NCBI GenBank assembly: GCA_030278955.1
Contig: JAOANR010000014.1
Coordinates: 33,679,453 to 33,743,452 of the forward strand
Reading direction: 5' to 3'
From: Hygrophila difformis
Taxonomy: Eukaryota > Streptophyta > Magnoliopsida > Lamiales > Acanthaceae
DNA length: 64,000 nucleotides
In this document: piece by piece, positions 10,596 through 20,294 of the stretch
Layout: each line of letters starts with the position of its first letter
Position numbering within the stretch: the first letter of the stretch is position 1
Translations under genes and position numbers: made by a program
Notes under the pieces: model-generated
Database searches by the model: none
What the model saw: the letters and a program-made list of their open reading frames with translations, nothing else
Told to the model about the DNA's origin: nothing

Positions 10596-10992
10596 TAAAT
10601 CTGCTCGTCCTCAAGTGGTCAGAAACTACATAGTTTTGAGAAAACGAGTCTATTTTGTGGCTTCTAGAAATTTCAGAATTTTTGTACGGTTCTTTGAAAA
10701 CTTTGCTTCCTTCGTTTAATACTCGAGCCTTGTATATCTTAACTAGTTGATGTTTCATACTCAGTATAATCCTTCGACTTTTTCAAGGCCATTAATCTGG
10801 ATGATATGTAATTTTCAGGCAGGAATATTGTCATGTCCCTCAGATTATTAGAATAATTCTTTTCATCTAAACCCTTTTCAGATTCTGTGTACATATATTC
10901 ACTTTTCTGAATTCTTAATATGCCAAGAAATTTGTTTTTCTTATCCTTCCTTTTCGTTTTCTCAAATTAATTATGTGGCTTTCAATAGCATG
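10596..10992. other. Unassigned sequence left of gypsy-2 LTR copy
   Basis: AT-rich intergenic DNA with no supported gene. Its last five bases before the LTR (10993-10997) are GTTTC, the gypsy-2 TSD. Confidence 0.5.
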
Positions 10993-10997
10993 GTTTC

Positions 10998-11790
10998 TGT
11001 TATTGCTGGAATGTGACGAACAATATATAGTAAGCCTTTGCAGGCTAAACAGTTGAATTTAGATAAACTCTACCGTAAGATTGCGCCTTTTGATAATAAA
11101 GAACAATGAACAAGAAATAATTCATTGCCCACTGCGAGTTACAAAAAACTAGCTAACTAAACTAAGAACTAAACTACAGAACTAAAACTAATGAACTACG
11201 GAAAGATAAAAACTCCTGTGGAGTGTTGAGTTGTGTGTGTTGATTGACCTCCTTTTCTTCCGCATCGGCTAGTTTTTATAGGCAAATGAGTAACTGCCCT
11301 TGGAAATCGTGTCTCGTAATGAAGAAACCGCTTCGAAGTTGATAATTGCTCTGCCCCTTGTGGCCTGGAATGACCTGGAGAAGGTGGTGATGGTGGCTGG
11401 AGAGTGTGAGATGGTATAAAGTCGATGGTGGCTAGAGAATGAGAATTGCCGTCCAGAGAGTGATGAAGGATGGGAGAGTGATGGCGGCTGGTGAGATGGT
11501 GGTGGCGGCTGCCTTGGTGCCGTTCAGGCTGGAAGCCTTGGCCTCTTGAAGGCTTAGAGGCCATGACGACCTCTCGGAGGCCTTAGAGGCCATGGCGGCC
11601 TCTGGAGGCCAAGGCGGACTTTGGGAGGCCTTAGAGGCCATGACGGCCTCTGGGAGGCTTAGAGGCTACGATGACCTCTTGGAACCTAAGGGGAATGGGT
11701 TTAGCACCCCACAGACATTTAGGTGGCTTAATATTATTATTTTAGGTCCAAAAACCTCCTGATTTGGGATACATTATTTTAGTGATAACA
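10998..11790 (-). mobile_element. gypsy-2 3' LTR, duplicated copy in unit 1
   Basis: It starts TGTTATTGCTGG and ends GTGATAACA, and is preceded by GTTTC, exactly as in the 15979 copy. It is 793 bp, shorter than the 981-bp copy in unit 2. A segment between short direct repeats (CTGGAGA) near 11380 is missing. It is not a solo LTR: it arose when the tandem duplication copied the left end of gypsy-2. Confidence 0.9.
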
Positions 11791-12027
11791 ATTTGCCGCT
11801 CCCTGATTTAAACATTTAAATTAATTTAAATGTTTGAATCAAATATTTAGGCATGATGAGAAAAAGCCAAGACGTTTAAATTTTAACCCTTACGGGCTCC
11901 GGACCGAAAACTCTTCTTGTTCCATAAAATCTTTTATTTTTGTTTTGGCCAGATATTTCTCATATAGTTCCAACCATACACTCCATATTCTGCTAAACAA
12001 GTTTCACCGAGTTCATTCTCTAGTCCC

Positions 12028-12034
12028 TATATAA
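12028..12034 (+). promoter_or_regulatory. TATA box upstream of antisense gene A1
   Basis: TATATAA in CCCTATATAAGCTCTCAAC lies 63 bp before the ATG at 12097, a normal plant core-promoter spacing. The copy in unit 2 is at 17197-17203. Confidence 0.6.
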
Positions 12035-12096
12035 GCTCTCAACTTAGGCCACAATTTCAAATACTTTCACATGTCTCTCCGTTCCACCTTTTCATC

Positions 12097-12605
12097 ATGT
12101 CAGACAGAATCAGAGTGGACAATTGGGAGGAGGCTCTACAGCCTCTTTTAGTGAACCAACATCCTCGTGGTGATGATGCACGGCATCTTGAAGTCCTACT
12201 CATAGACATTGATGCTACCCTGAAATTTTCACTAAGGGGAAAGAGAACTTTGGAAAGGGCGATTGATTTCTTAACCATGGTGTACGATGATTGTCCATTC
12301 CTCGAAGCAGCATTGACCCATTACATAGAGGCCGATGAAGAGTTAAAGAAATCAGCTGCACTCTGAATCGTTTTGTTCAAATCGTAGATTGGAAGGATAA
12401 TGAATTGGGTCTCGATCTTGACCCTTATACCACCCTTCTTATGTCCTCCGTCGAAAAGGATCTCCAGAAGGTCGCCACTGCCATAGAGGATAGCGAAGCA
12501 AACAAGAAGGAGTACCAAACCACCTGGAAGAAATTACTCCGCCCCTTGGATGATTTACTTGAAGAAAACCCTATCATGAAGACAGATTTTGGGCCACACC
12601 ACTAG
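12097..12605 (+). pseudogene. Antisense gene A1 of gypsy-2, unknown family (one frameshift)
   Basis: I do not recognise this family. The ATG follows a TATA box by 63 bp. The first frame encodes about 89 residues starting MSDRIRVDNWEEALQPLL, with no signal peptide or membrane segment, and stops at 12364-12366. The next frame then continues through VDWKDNELGLDLDPY and EANKKEYQTTWKKLL to a stop at 12603-12605. Alignment with the neighbouring paralogue (13043) runs across both parts, so a single small indel near 12350-12366 splits one protein of roughly 165-170 aa. It is highly charged and probably helical. It lies antisense to gypsy-2, in the copied region between pol and the 3' LTR. Copy B1 at 17266 carries the same lesion, so the lesion predates the duplication. 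An AATAAG polyadenylation-like word follows at about 12679. Confidence 0.6.
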
Positions 12606-13042
12606 GCCTCATTTTCATTTCTTATTTTTTCTATTTACTTGTCTTTCAATGGCCTCCTTTTGTAATCCGACTTTTGGCAATAAGACTTTATCATTTTGAT
12701 TTATTATTATCATTGTTCTATTATTCAAAGAATGCGTACACAACCATTTTTATCTTTGACGAGTTCTTGAAACAGAACTAAATCTATTAATGAAAAATAA
12801 ATCATGGCTTGACAAAACTACATTGCCATCAACCACGCACGTATTAGCCTTCAGATCCATGTTTCACTCCCTAACTTTGCGCTTGACCATGTTTTAGTCA
12901 ACAAAGCTGTTAGGGTTTGAAGGGATTTGGGCACCGCCTTGCTGTAACGACCCTATAATAGGCGTCTCTTTTCTCTAGCGGTATCATTCAACTCTATAGC
13001 CTCTTCCATCCACTCATCGCCAATACGTTTACGACCAAGTCT
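12606..13042 (+). other. Spacer between antisense genes A1 and A2
   Basis: AT-rich 3' flank of A1, then the A2 promoter region with TATAATA at 12954-12960, 83 bp before the A2 ATG, followed by a CT-rich leader. No other gene is seen. Confidence 0.5.
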
Positions 13043-13512
13043 ATGGTGCCAAAAGAGGTTACCCCTGATAATTGGTTGGAGCGACTCCAACTATTTCTCG
13101 TGGCCAATCACCCTGATGGGGATAACGCATATGACCTAGAAATATTCCTCTCTGATATGGTCACCAGTCTATCATTTTCCATCTGAGGGAAACAAACTCT
13201 GGACTGATGTTTGGACTATTTATAGCGGCTTCAGCTAGATTATACTCGGGCAGTGGAAGTTGTCGATAGATGCGGAGAGGCTGAGGTCCATTGTCAGAAG
13301 CGCCAATTAGAGGATATCATAGGCTACCTTGACGAGCAGAAGATTTGGGCATCCATTTACGACCCTTTTTAGACTTTTAAAACACCCTTGATGAGGCGCT
13401 GGAGGACCTCATCCGACAACGTCATGTATACCAGAGAGAGGTTAAGGAATTCCAAACAAGCTGGGAGGATTTGCTTCCACAGCTTCAGGCTTTGACCGAC
13501 GAGTATCCCACT
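13043..13512 (+). pseudogene. Antisense gene A2 of gypsy-2, diverged paralogue of A1
   Basis: The start ATG opens MVPKEVTPDNWLERLQLFLV, which aligns with the start of A1 (shared DNW, LQ, NHP-GD, LE and LSFS positions). Further on, EFQTSWEDLLPQLQAL aligns with EYQTTWKKLLRPL of A1. In-frame stops near 13184, 13206, 13220 and 13370 and a frameshift near 13395 make it a pseudogene. Most of these lesions are shared with B2 at 18211. The pair A1/A2 is a tandem duplication far older than the 5-kb duplication. Confidence 0.6.
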
Positions 13513-13570
13513 CCTGGGGTTGTTCGCCGGTTTTCTTGATTGTAGTCATTCTGCATTATCTTCCCAATAT

Positions 13571-13729
13571 GATGGAAGTGCATTGGGCAACCCAGGCCGA
13601 CGGGTTTTGGTGGTGTTATTCGAGATAGGGACGATCATTGAGTTGAGGGTTTTTCTGGTTCAGTTGGCATCACAACCATCCTTGTTGTGGAACTTCATGG
13701 GATATGGAATGGTCTCAAGCGTCTTAGGC

Positions 13730-13772
<43 letters not shown>

Positions 13773-14222
13773 TTGACAAGCATCTTAGGCAATTGGGTAT
13801 TGAAGAAGCCTGTTACTATTCGGATTCTTTAGAAGCCTTGCATATTATCCAGCAGGGGTAGAGGCACGACATTGTCTATTCCTGTTGGTGATGAATATTC
13901 TGGACTTATTACAGCATAAACCGGGCTTCCATTGGTATCACCTTTTTAGGGAAGACAATTTTGTGGCAGACTCGCTGGCTAAGCGTGGTTCTCGTTCCGT
14001 TGACTTCTTCACTATGTGGGCATTCCCTCCAGATGATGTGCGACCTCTCCTTGCAATGGATATGGCGGGTTTTTGGCTCCCTTGTCACTAAGGCTTCTCT
14101 ATGTTCTCTATTTTTTGGGTTCATTTTCCTCCCCCTCCCCCTTTTTCTTCTGTAGTTTTTTTTCTTAGTTTTCCTCTTTAGCTAACGTATGTGCGTCACT
14201 CTTCACCCAAAAAACAAAAAAG
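13571..14222 (+). pseudogene. LINE RNase H 3' fragment, duplicated copy
   Basis: This second copy of the LINE end runs from DGSALGNPG through FREDNFVADSLAKRG to the A-rich tail near 14222. It contains the same poly(T) insertion (T37 at 13733-13769, TSDs at 13716-13730 and 13777-13791). It lacks the upstream RT part because the duplication breakpoint is inside the RNase H. Confidence 0.9.
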
Positions 14223-15312
14223 AACTAATATGCAATTTTTAAATTATTCATTACATATGTTCTAATGTTTATGAAAATCCAAAAATCCATCAATTAGTCA
14301 ATATATAATTGGCCTTAAGATCTAATTCAAGGGTTTTGATAGAAAGTAAGAAATTTATAAACCTAATTCTATGATTATCGAAACTAGCATAGAAATTCCT
14401 AAATCATGCAAGATAGTGATATAAGGATTAGAAGTAAAAGATTTGATACACCTGGAACATAATTTTTATGGAAGAAGAAATATTATTGATGATGATGATT
14501 AAAAGGGCTTCAGGATAACATTATTCGGATCATTCCATCGAGATTGGAAGCACTCGGGCTTGGGTGATTCTTCGACAAACTGTACGTTCATCCCTAATTC
14601 TAATCTAAACTTGGAGCATGAACTTAAATTCTACTCTAGAACTACAACACAAGATAGATGAACAACACGATGGAATTGTGAAGTACAATAAAATGTAAAC
14701 TACTCTAAACCTACCTAAAGAAAGCGTAAAATGTGATCTTGAGTGCTAGAGCTCTAGGTGATCTCTTTTCGAATGAGCCAAGGGTCTTATTTATTGGCGT
14801 GGAAGGTAACCGCTCCAAAAACCACCAGGAAATTGCTTTCGTGCCTTATCTTCAGCTAAGTCGCGCTCCATCTTGCCAATGCGTCATTTTTGTATTGGGG
14901 GTGCTTGAGATATTTAGTTTTGGACCTGATTTCTTTTGTGCATTGCATCATTCATGTGGGGCGTTTGCATTGAATATTTTGTTCTGGAGCATTTCTTCCT
15001 GAAATGAGAACAATAGCATATGTCAGAACCCTCTTCTCATCGTTAGTGCTTTATCTTGGACATGGCATGCTCTAACAGAGTGTTTAAGGCGTGCTTGTCA
15101 ATATTTGATGCGCTTTCTTTTAGCTGTCAAATTTTCATCTTTTCTTGGCATTTTTAGCAAATCTTTTAGACTTTCTCCTATGAGCAATTTTTCATTCTAA
15201 ATCATTCATTTTTATCATATTGTTCATAAATTCATGGAAATGATGATTGATTTTCCACAGTTTGGACACAAAAATTGGACAGTCAAAATTGACAGTTATC
15301 AACAACCTCGCA
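14223..15312. other. Unassigned sequence, duplicated copy
   Basis: Near-identical to 9242-10331; nothing further recognised. Confidence 0.5.
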
Positions 15313-15314
15313 TA

Positions 15315-15574
15315 CTCCCTCCGTTTTTTATATAACCTCTCCCTTTCTACATAGCACACAATCCAATGCACATTTTCAGTCATTAATATCTCAAATTATA
15401 TACAAAGAAAAATTATAAAAATTTGATAGTATAAAAGTACGCGATTAGACGAATCCAACAACATCTCATTTGACTATGTTTTATCTTATATAACTGTGCT
15501 AAAAATTGAATTAAAGTTACTTAATAAATAGTATCTACTATGTAAAAGGTAAACTTAAATAAAAACGGAGGGAG
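15315..15574. mobile_element. Stowaway MITE, copy 2
   Basis: CTCCCTCC to GGAGGGAG with TA on both sides, same element as at 10334. The left arm reads CTCCCTCCGTTT here and CTCCCTCCATTT in copy 1, so this copy keeps the more perfect inverted repeat. Confidence 0.9.
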
Positions 15575-15978
15575 TATAAATCTGCTCGTCCTCAAGTGGT
15601 CAGAAACTACATAGTTTCGAGAAAACGAGTCTATTTTGTGGCTTCTAGAAATTTCAGAATTTTTGTACGGTTCTTTGAAAACTTTGCTTCCTTCGTTTAA
15701 TACTCGAGCCTTGTATATCTTAACTAGTTGATGTTTCATACTCAGTATAATCTTTCGACTTTTTCAAGGCCATTAATCTGGATGATATGTAATTTTCAGG
15801 CAGGAATATTGTCATGTCCCTCAGATTATTAGAATAATTCTTTTCATCTGAAACCTTTTCAGATTCTGTGTACATATATTCACTTTTCTGAATTCTTAAT
15901 TTGCCAAGGAATTTGTTTTTCTTATCCTTCTTTTTCGTTTTCTCAAATTAATTATGTGGCTTTCAATAGCATGGTTTC

Positions 15979-16959
15979 TGTTATTGCTGGAATGTGACGA
16001 ACAATATATAGTAAGCCTTTGCAGGCTAAACAGTTGAATTTAGATAAACTCTACCGTAAGATTGCGCCTTTTGATAATAAAGAACAATGAACAAGAAATA
16101 ATTCATTGCCCACTGCGAGTTACAAAAAACTAGCTAACTAAACTAAGAACTAAACTACAGAACTAAAACTAATGAACTACGGAAAGATAAAAACTCCTGT
16201 GGAGTGTTGAGTTGTGTGTGTTGATTGACCTCCTTTCCTTCCGCATCGGCTAGTTTTTATAGGCAAAGGAGTAACTGCCCTTGGAAATCGTGTCTCGTAA
16301 TGAAGAAACCGCTTCGAAGTTGATAATTGCTCTGCCCCTTGTGGCCTAGAATGACCTGGAGATTGTTGATGATGTTGGTGCTCGATGGAGGCTGGGGCTT
16401 AACTGAGGCTGACAGATGGAGGTTGGAGGCCGTGAGGGGTAGTAGCTGCTTGAGGGCGGCTCCTTGGAGGCCAACGTCACTGGTGCCCGGAGGCAAGGAT
16501 GTTGCTGGCTTCTTGGTGGCGGCTGGAGAGTGTGAGATGGCGGCTGGAGAAGGTGGTGATGGTGGCTGGAGAGTGTGAGATGGTATAAAGTCGATGGTGG
16601 CTGGAGAATGAGAATTGCCGACCAGAGAGTGATGAAGGATGGGAGAGTGATGGCGGCTGGTGAGATGGTGGTGGCGGCTGCCTTGGTGCCGTTCAGGCTG
16701 GAAGCCTTGGCCTCTTGAAGGCTCAGAGGCCATGACAACCTCTCGGAGGCCTTAGAGGCCATGGCGGCCTCTGGAGGCCAAGGCGGACTTTGGGAGGCCT
16801 TAGAGGCCATGACGGCCTCTGGGAGGCTTAGAGGCTACGATGACCTCTTGGAACCTAACGGGAATGGGTTTAGCACCCCGCAGTCATTTAGGTGGCTTAA
16901 TATTATTATTTTAGGTCCAAAAACCTCCTGATTTGGGATACATTATTTTAGTGATAACA
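15979..16959 (-). mobile_element. gypsy-2 3' LTR
   Basis: 981 bp, from TGTTATTGCTGG to GTGATAACA. It contains a minus-strand TATA-like CTATAAAAACTAGCC near 16250-16264, a GGCGGCTGGAGAGTG minisatellite and a short GAGGCC array (16720-16835). It is shorter than the 5' LTR because the GAGGCC array has fewer units and the MITE is absent. Confidence 0.9.
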
Positions 16960-16974
16960 ATTTGCCGCCCCCTG
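16960..16974 (-). other. gypsy-2 polypurine tract
   Basis: Minus-strand CAGGGGGCGGCAAAT lies immediately before the 3' LTR. The unit 1 copy (11791-11805) has one change (CAGGGAGCGGCAAAT). Confidence 0.6.
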
Positions 16975-17196
16975 ATTTAAACATTTAAATTAATTTAAAT
17001 GTTTGAATCAAATATTTAGGCATGATGAGAAAAAGCCAAGACGTTTAAATTTTAACCCTTACGGGCTCCGGACCGAAAACTCTTCTTGTTCCATAAAATC
17101 TTTTATTTTTGTTTTGGCCAGATATTTCTCATATAGTTCCAACCATACACTCCATATTCTGCTAAACAAGTTTCACCGAGTTCATTCTCTAGTCCC

Positions 17197-17203
17197 TATA
17201 TAA
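17197..17203 (+). promoter_or_regulatory. TATA box upstream of antisense gene B1
   Basis: TATATAA 63 bp before the ATG at 17266, identical in context to the copy at 12028. Confidence 0.6.
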
Positions 17204-17265
17204 GCTCTCAACTTAGGCCACAATTTCAAATACTTTCACACGTTTCTCTGTTCCACCTTTTCATC

Positions 17266-17774
17266 ATGTCAGACAGAATCAGAGTGGACAATTGGGAGGA
17301 GGCTCTACAGCCTCTTTTAGTGAACCAACATCCTCGTGGTGATGATGCACGGCATCTTGAAGTCCTAGTCATAGACATTGATGCTACCCTGAAATTTTCA
17401 CTAAGGGGAAAGAGAACTTTGGAAAGGGCGATTGATTTCTTAACCATGGTGTATGATGATTGTCCATTCCTCGAAGCAGCATTGACCCATTACATAGAGG
17501 CCGATGAAGAGTTAAAGAAATCAGCTGCACTCTGAATCGTTTTGTTCAAATCGTAGATTGGAGGGATAATGAATTGGGTCTCGATCTTGACCCTTATACC
17601 ACCCTTCTTATGTCCTCCGTCGAAAAGGATCTCCAGAAGGTCGCCACTGCCATAGAGGATAGCGAAGCAAACAAGAAGGAGTACCAAACCACCTGGAAGA
17701 AATTACTCCGCCGCTTGGATGATTTACTTGAAGAAAACCCTATCATGAAGACAGATTTTGGGCCACACCACTAG
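17266..17774 (+). pseudogene. Antisense gene B1 of gypsy-2, unknown family (one frameshift)
   Basis: This copy lies in the original gypsy-2 element, antisense to it, between the 3' LTR and pol. It encodes MSDRIRVDNWEEALQPLL and onward, stops at about 17535, then continues in the next frame to HH and a stop at 17772-17774. The family is not recognised. It differs from A1 by a few substitutions (for example a Leu/Val change at residue 35 and a Pro/Arg change in KKLLR(P/R)LDD), but the frameshift is the same. The predicted protein is small, charged and probably helical, without a signal peptide. Antisense genes in this position are known from other Tat-lineage elements; homology to those was not tested. 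Confidence 0.6.
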
Positions 17775-18210
17775 GCCTCATTTTCATTTCTTATTTTTTC
17801 TATTCACTTGTCTTTCAATGGCCTCCTTTTGTAATCCGAGTTTTGGCAATAAGACTTTATCATTTTGATTTATTATTATCATTGTTCTATTATTCAAAAA
17901 ATGCGTACACAACCATTTTTATCTTTGACGAGTACTTGAAACAGAACTAAATCTATTAATGAAAAATAAATCATGGCTTGACAAACTACATTGCCATCAA
18001 CCACGCACGTATTAGCCTTCAGATCCATGTTTCACTCCCTAACTTTGCGCTCGACCATGTTTTAGTCAACAAAGCTGTTAGGGTTTGAAGGGATTTGGGC
18101 ACCGCCTTGCTGTAACCACCCTATAATAGGCGTCTCTTTTCTCTAGCGGTATCATTCAACTCTATAGCCTCTTCCATCCAGTCATCGCCAATACGTTTAC
18201 GACCAAGTCT

Positions 18211-18690
18211 ATGGTGCCAAAAGAGGTTACCCCTGATAATTAATTGGAGCGACTCCAACTATTTCTCGTGGGCAATCACCCTGATGGGGATAACGCATAT
18301 GACCTAGAAATATTCCTCTCTGATATGGTCACCAGTCTATCATTTTCCATCTGAGAGAAACAAACTCTGGACTGATGTTTGAACTATTTAGAGCGGCTTC
18401 AGCTAGATTATACTCGGGCAGTGGAAGATGTCGATAGATGCGGAGAGGCTGAGGTCCATTGTCAGAAGCGCCAATTAGAGGATATCATAGGCTACCTTGA
18501 CGAGCAGAAGATTTGGGCATCCATTTACGACCCTTCTTGGACTTTCAAAACACCCTTGATGAGGCGCTTGAGGACCTCATCCGACATCGTCATGTATACC
18601 AGAGAGAGGTTAAGGAATTCCAAACAAGCTGGGAGGATTTGCTTCCACAGCTTCAGGCTTTGACCGACGAGTATCCCACTCCTGGTCATT
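18211..18690 (+). pseudogene. Antisense gene B2 of gypsy-2, diverged paralogue of B1
   Basis: It starts MVPKEVTPDN and matches A2, including the stop after LSFSI. It is somewhat less damaged than A2: where A2 has a stop in the IYDP segment, B2 reads IYDPSW. The longest open piece runs from about 18379 and contains DRCGEAEVHCQKRQLEDIIG. A frameshift then passes to DEALEDLIRHRHVYQREVKE and EFQTSWEDLLPQLQAL. Its 3' end overlaps, on the opposite strand, the last codons of gypsy-2 integrase. TATAATA at 18122-18128 lies upstream. Confidence 0.55.
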
Positions 18691-18710
18691 CTGCATTATC
18701 TTCCCAATAT

Positions 18711-19859
18711 GATGGAAGTACTTTTTCAAATAACGAGCATTACGCCTCTCATGTTTTTGTTTCCCATCTTTGTCAATAAGTGTAAATACTCCATTTCCAA
18801 GATTAGTTTGGACAATGTAAGGTCCTTCCCAGTTGGGAGACCATTTCCCAAACTCATCATTTTTCTCCCGTAATGGCAAAATAGTCTTCCAAACTAAATC
18901 ACCAACATGAAATGGATTGGCTCTAACCCACTTGTTGTAATACCGAGCCCTTCTTTGGGCTTCTCTTTCCATGTTATCATTCGTTCTTAATCGGTCAGAG
19001 CTAGTTTGTTCTAGTTTCCTCATAAGTATAATCTCATGAACATTGTTGGGAGTTGTCCCCACATTTATGGTACGTCTACTAGGCACTGTGACTTCCATGG
19101 GTAGCACTGCATCTTGGCCATAAGTTAGCCTATATAGTGTGAACCCTGTGGCAGTACTTTTGGTATTTCGGCAAGCCCATAATGCAGTGGACAAATTCTC
19201 ATGCCGTTTCTTAGGCTTGTCTTCAATCATTCTCTTGATAATAGTAATTAAAATTTTATTGGCCGATTCAGCCTGGCCATTTTCCTGAGGATAGTAGGGG
19301 GATGAGTGGTAAAGCATGATCTTAAATGAGGTCAAGTAATTAGTGAATTGCTCTCCAACAAACACTGTCCCCCTATCTGTGGTGACAGAGTGAGTATCTC
19401 ATATCGATGGATAATATGTGAATCGATGAAATCAATAACATCCTTTTGAGCTACTGATTTCAAGAGAATAGTCTCTACCAACTCAGTAAAGTAATCAGCC
19501 GCCACAATAATGAACTTATGCCCTTTGCTTGATGGCGGATGGATCATCCCTATGACATCCATGGCCCAAGATTTAAAATGCCGTGGTTTGATCATGTAGT
19601 TCAAGTCACAAATTGGGACGTGCCTAAGGTTGGCATGCCTCTGACAGGCCTCACAGCCTTGGGCATATTTAATGCAATCCTCATATATCGTAGGCCAATA
19701 GTACCCATATCGATGGATAGTCCACCGCATATTCAGGCCTGCTCTATGGGCTCCGCAGATGCCCTCATGGACCTGAGCCATTACTTTTTTGGCTTCTGTC
19801 GGTCCCAAACACAGTAAGAGAACATCTTCGATTGTTCGCTTATACAAATCATCCCCCAT
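18711..19859 (-). pseudogene. gypsy-2 integrase
   Basis: The minus strand shows the zinc-finger end GYYWPTIYEDCIKYAQGCEACQ, the core with WAMDVIGMI (first catalytic Asp) and FIIVAADYFTELVE, then after a frameshift near 19370 HSSPYYPQENGQAESANK with the catalytic Glu. The C-terminal region runs through FHVGDLVWK and NWEGPYIV to ARYLKKYF at 18711. The frame runs on past 18711 for about 35 codons before a stop near 18610, which overlaps gene B2 on the other strand. The second catalytic Asp falls in the frameshifted patch. Confidence 0.85.
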
Positions 19860-20294
19860 GAAGATAAACCTTAAAGCCTTGGCTTTAAGCTTCCTATCAT
19901 CAGATTGAGGATTCTTAAAATACGCAATGATCTCAGATCACAAGTCAGATGGCGGCAACACCATAATATCATTGTTTGGTGGCGACAGTGGGGTTGCCCC
20001 CCGAGTGCCGCATCTACCGATTCGTCGGGTATAGGACTATACGTTCCCTTTGGTTTCCCTCTACGTGAGGTTCCTCGTTCCCTTCTTGGAGGTTCTCACC
20101 ACTAGGCATGGGGTTTGTTATTTCATTGATCTCCCTATTGGGGCGATACCTAGAAGCAAGCTGAGCCAAGTGATTGGCTTCTTCATTTTCATCACGTGGG
20201 ATTTGATCAAACGTAACGTCGGCTATTTTGGCTAATAACTCATGAACCCGGTCTTGATAGCCTTAGCTTTATTTGCATCGACCTCTATCCCTCG
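19860..20294 (-). pseudogene. gypsy-2 internal deletion: RT tail fused to second RNase H tail
   Basis: After the RT ends in NFLGFLIH and a short EVDANKAKAI-like tail, the minus strand jumps near 20240 to FDQIPRDENEEANHLAQLAS. That wording is typical of the end of the extra RNase H domain in Tat elements. The first RNase H, the connection and most of the second RNase H are missing. The plus-strand relative at 35893-39826 still shows part of the first RNase H. Confidence 0.6.

Larger units (their letters stand above)
8589..13570 (+). repeat. Large tandem duplication, copy 1 (about 4.98 kb)
   Basis: This unit and the next (13571-18710) are near-identical direct repeats. Each holds the LINE RNase H end and 3' UTR, unassigned sequence, a Stowaway MITE, a gypsy-2 3' LTR and the two antisense genes. 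GATGGAAGT occurs at 8589-8597, 13571-13579 and 18711-18719, marking the three junctions. Copy 1 lacks about 190 bp inside its LTR and keeps 28 bp near its right end that copy 2 lacks. Confidence 0.95.
13571..18710 (+). repeat. Large tandem duplication, copy 2 (about 5.14 kb)
   Basis: This is the direct repeat of 8589-13570. At its left edge the antisense-gene region of copy 1 runs straight into the LINE RNase H at GATGGAAGTGCATTGGGC. At its right edge the same GATGGAAGT continues instead into gypsy-2 integrase, which is the undisturbed original joint. Confidence 0.95.

Noticed and set aside
10998..11790. Solo LTR
   Set aside because: The right flank is the internal polypurine tract and antisense genes of gypsy-2, and no TSD follows the right side; it is part of the tandem duplication.
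16257..16810. Minus frames of 154-158 codons rich in Pro/Ser/His, also at 25174-25655
   Set aside because: They arise from the GGCTGGAGAGTG minisatellite and GAGGCC array of the LTR and differ in length between copies.
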